Source: CAIWHR01 sp035541655 (GTDB lineage Bacteria; Pseudomonadota; Gammaproteobacteria; Burkholderiales; Casimicrobiaceae). From it: a stretch of 26,291 nucleotides of DNA. Made by a program: the position numbers and the translations under genes. Shown in pieces: positions 24,049 to 26,291 of this stretch. Each line of letters begins with the position of its first letter. Within the stretch, counting starts at the first letter, position 1. The notes below the pieces were generated by a model that was not told where the DNA came from, did no database searches, and saw only the letters and a program-made list of their open reading frames with translations. Location of the stretch: NCBI GenBank assembly GCA_035541655.1, contig DATKMY010000052.1, forward strand, positions 1 to 26,291, in the 5' to 3' direction.

Positions 24049-25404
24049 ATGACATCCGCGGTCGCGCCATCCCTCGATAACCGTCAGCCCTGGTACGCCG
24101 GACTCAACCCGATGCATTGGCGCGTGCTCACCGCCAGCTTCCTGGGCTGGGTATTCGACGGCTACGAGGCCTACGCGCTGTTCATCGTGATGCCGTTCGT
24201 GCTCGCTTCGATGCTGACGCCCGACATGGCCGGCAACAAGGCCGTCTGGGCGGGTGTGGCCATCAGCGTCACGCTGCTCGGCTGGGGCATCGGCGGACTC
24301 GTGGGCGGCGTGCTCGCCGACTACGTCGGCCGCAAGCGCATGATGATCTGGTCGGTCTTTCTCTACGCGATGTTCACCGGGCTGACCGCGTTCGCAACCG
24401 ACTTCTGGGTCTTCTGTTTCCTGCGCTTCATCACCGGGCTGGCGATGGGCAGCGAATGGAGCACCGGCGTCGCGCTGCTGGCCGAGACCTGGCCCAATCG
24501 CGCACGGCCGAAGGGTGCCGGATTCCTGCAATCCGGTTTCGGCGTCGGCACGCTGATCGCGGCGCTCGTGTGGCTGATCCTCGGCCAGTGGCAACCGCTC
24601 GGCGCGAACACCTGGCGCCTGGTCTTCGTCGTCGGGGCGCTGCCGGCCCTCTTCTGCCTGTACATCCGCCGCGCCGTCGACGAGTCCGAGAAATGGGTCG
24701 AGGCGGTCCGCGCCAAACGCTGGGCCGCCACGTCGGAAGACGCGCAGCACGGCGCAGCGTCCAAGACCAACGAGCGACCGTTTACGCTGACGGAGATCTT
24801 CCGCGAGCCCGAGAGCCGCAAGCGCACGATCCTCGCCTTTCTGCTCTCGCTGACGGCAACGGTCGGCTGGTGGGCGATCTCGAGCTGGCTGCCGGCGTTC
24901 GCGGCGCAGCTCGCGAAGGCCGAAGGTGCCGCGGATCCGGGCCTCTGGGCGACGCGCGCCGCGTTGATCTACACGTGCGGCGCGGTGGTGGCGTATCTCA
25001 TTTCGGGGTTCGTTGCGGATGCGCTCGGCCGGCGGCTTTACCTTTTCCTCACGTTCCTGGGTTCGCTGTTCTTCACGGCGGTGACCTACCTGTGGACGGA
25101 CTCGCTCAGCGCGCTGCTATGGGGCGCATTCGTGAACGGGTTCTTCACGCTCGGCTGCGCATACTCGTGGATGGCGATCTACCCCGCCGAGCTCTTCTCG
25201 TGCAGCGTGCGCGCGACGGCGGCGGCTTTCATCTTCAATGCCGCGCGCCTGATCGCGTGGGTGTTTCCGGTAATCGCCGGCACGCTGATCCAGACCTTCG
25301 GCAGCATCCCGCGCGCCGCGATGACGCTCGGATCGATCTACATCCTGGGCCTCATCGTGCCGTGGTTCATGCCCGAAACGCGCGGCAAGCCCCTGCCGGA
25401 TTGA
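24049..25404 (+). CDS. MFS transporter, metabolite:H+ symporter type
   Basis: A 451-residue, 12-span major facilitator. The first span carries FLGWVFDGYEAYALFIVMPF, as in aromatic-acid and sialate/lactate:H+ symporters. MFS motif A is GGVLADYVGRKRMMI (about 85-99), and RFITGLAMGSEWSTGVALLAET is the span 4 to 5 signature of the organic-acid symporter groups. A cytoplasmic loop (about 205-255) separates the halves, and a second motif A-like segment, SGFVADALGRRLYLF, is at about 323-337. It probably imports an organic acid with protons. The neighbours, a divergent LysR gene and a class III CoA-transferase gene 81 nt downstream, support an uptake and activation module. The exact substrate is unknown. 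Confidence 0.85.
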   Translation: MTSAVAPSLDNRQPWYAGLNPMHWRVLTASFLGWVFDGYEAYALFIVMPFVLASMLTPDMAGNKAVWAGVAISVTLLGWGIGGLVGGVLADYVGRKRMMIWSVFLYAMFTGLTAFATDFWVFCFLRFITGLAMGSEWSTGVALLAETWPNRARPKGAGFLQSGFGVGTLIAALVWLILGQWQPLGANTWRLVFVVGALPALFCLYIRRAVDESEKWVEAVRAKRWAATSEDAQHGAASKTNERPFTLTEIFREPESRKRTILAFLLSLTATVGWWAISSWLPAFAAQLAKAEGAADPGLWATRAALIYTCGAVVAYLISGFVADALGRRLYLFLTFLGSLFFTAVTYLWTDSLSALLWGAFVNGFFTLGCAYSWMAIYPAELFSCSVRATAAAFIFNAARLIAWVFPVIAGTLIQTFGSIPRAAMTLGSIYILGLIVPWFMPETRGKPLPD

Positions 25405-25485
25405 TGGCGGCCCCGCAATAGCTTGAAGCGCGGCCCGACGACGATTCGAGTCACGCGAAATCGACCACAGGAACAAGGAGGATTC

Positions 25486-26291
25486 ATGGAACCCCAAGCG
25501 CGAGAGCGGCCCCTCGAAGGCGTGAAGGTCATCGAGATGGGCACGCTGATCGCCGGTCCGTACGCCGCGAGCCTGCTCGCGCAGTTCGGCGCGGAAGTGA
25601 TCAAGATCGAGTCGCCCGACGGTGGCGATCCGCTGCGCAAATGGCGCAAGCTCCACGACGGAACATCGCTGTGGTGGTACTCGCAGAGCCGCAACAAGAA
25701 GTCGGTGACGCTCAACCTGAAGGACCAGCGCGCCCGCGACATCGTGCGCGACCTCGTGAAGGACGCCGACATCCTGATCGAGAATTTCCGGCCGGGCACG
25801 CTCGAGAAATGGGGCCTTGGCTGGGACGAGGTCTCGCGCGTCAACCCCTCGCTCATCATGGTCCGGGTGTCGGGCTACGGGCAGACGGGTCCGTACAAGG
25901 ATCGTCCGGGCTTTGCGGCCATCGCCGAGTCGATGGGCGGGCTGCGCTACCTCGTGGGCTATCCGGACCGGCCGCCGGTCCGCGTCGGCGTCTCGATCGG
26001 CGACACGCTCGCCTCGCTCTACGGTGTCATCGGCGCGCTGCTCGCGCTGTACCACCACAAGGCCAACGGCGGCAAAGGGCAGTACATCGACGTCGCGCTC
26101 TACGAGGCCGTGTTCGGTGTCATGGAGAGCCTGATCCCGGAGTTCGCGGGCTTCGGGCACGTCCGCGAGCGGACCGGCGCGTCGCTTCCCGGCATCGTCC
26201 CGTCGAACACCTATCCGTGCAAGGACGGCCGCTACGTGATCATCGCCGGCAACTCCGACAGCATCTACAAGCGGTTGATGCACGCGATCGG
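25486..26291 (+). CDS. CaiB/BaiF family (class III) CoA-transferase, partial (right edge)
   Basis: The first 268 codons of a family III CoA-transferase, open to the window end; full-length members are about 400 residues. It starts at ATG 25486 with AAGGAGG (25475-25481) 4 nt upstream. Family landmarks are LEGVKVIEMGTLIAGPYAAS (10-29), LLAQFGAEVIKIESP (30-44), NKKSVTLNLKD, ADILIENFRPGTLEKWGLGW (94-113), VRVSGYGQTGPY and GKGQYIDVALYEAVF (196-210), the region of the catalytic carboxylate. Such enzymes move CoA between carboxylic acids, activating them for catabolism. With the MFS permease upstream it probably handles the imported acid; the identity is undetermined. Confidence 0.9.
   Translation, partial: MEPQARERPLEGVKVIEMGTLIAGPYAASLLAQFGAEVIKIESPDGGDPLRKWRKLHDGTSLWWYSQSRNKKSVTLNLKDQRARDIVRDLVKDADILIENFRPGTLEKWGLGWDEVSRVNPSLIMVRVSGYGQTGPYKDRPGFAAIAESMGGLRYLVGYPDRPPVRVGVSIGDTLASLYGVIGALLALYHHKANGGKGQYIDVALYEAVFGVMESLIPEFAGFGHVRERTGASLPGIVPSNTYPCKDGRYVIIAGNSDSIYKRLMHAI

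Overview
The window looks like ordinary chromosome of a high-G+C (roughly two-thirds G+C by eye) betaproteobacterium. The evidence is the gene set and its order: dapA-bamC-MBL hydrolase-purC, a RoxA-type cupin divergent from a SlyD-like FKBP, a cydP-cydA-cydB-cydX cluster, and DUF2917 and DUF2970 proteins, both families I associate mainly with beta-/gammaproteobacteria. I cannot resolve genus. I see no tRNA, rRNA, IS element, phage gene or CRISPR array.

Layout. 1-317: an AT-richer left edge with the first 26 codons of a probable secreted protein running off the window on the minus strand. 318-3552: a SlyD-like prolyl isomerase (minus) divergent from a tightly overlapping plus-strand trio: RoxA-like ribosomal oxygenase, a DUF7931/PLD-like protein and a lipoprotein with NTF2-like halves. 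3678-10089: all minus strand, in transcription order LysR regulator, SAM methyltransferase, dapA (lysine/peptidoglycan precursor), bamC (outer-membrane assembly), MBL-fold hydrolase, purC (purines) and a secreted beta-propeller protein. 10252-13198: a DUF2917 protein (plus) converging on clpB (minus), which has a convincing sigma-32-type promoter. 13618-17026: cydP, cydA, cydB, cydX and a DUF2970 membrane protein, encoding a high-affinity cytochrome bd quinol oxidase. 17023-19220: kynA and a divergent kynU-like gene (minus) for tryptophan to anthranilate. 19425-22839: a lipoprotein alpha/beta hydrolase translationally coupled to a NatA/NatB-like ABC exporter. 22866-26291: a LysR regulator divergent from an MFS permease and a class III CoA-transferase that runs off the right edge, reading as a small organic-acid uptake and activation module.

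I found no clearly undescribed system. The observations most worth a check are: the coupled RoxA/DUF7931/lipoprotein trio and its possibly leaderless start; the hydrolase-NatAB coupling; the divergent kynureninase active-site segment with no kynurenine formamidase nearby; the DUF2970 gene attached to the cytochrome bd operon; and the compositionally distinct left edge with a perfect 14-bp palindrome.
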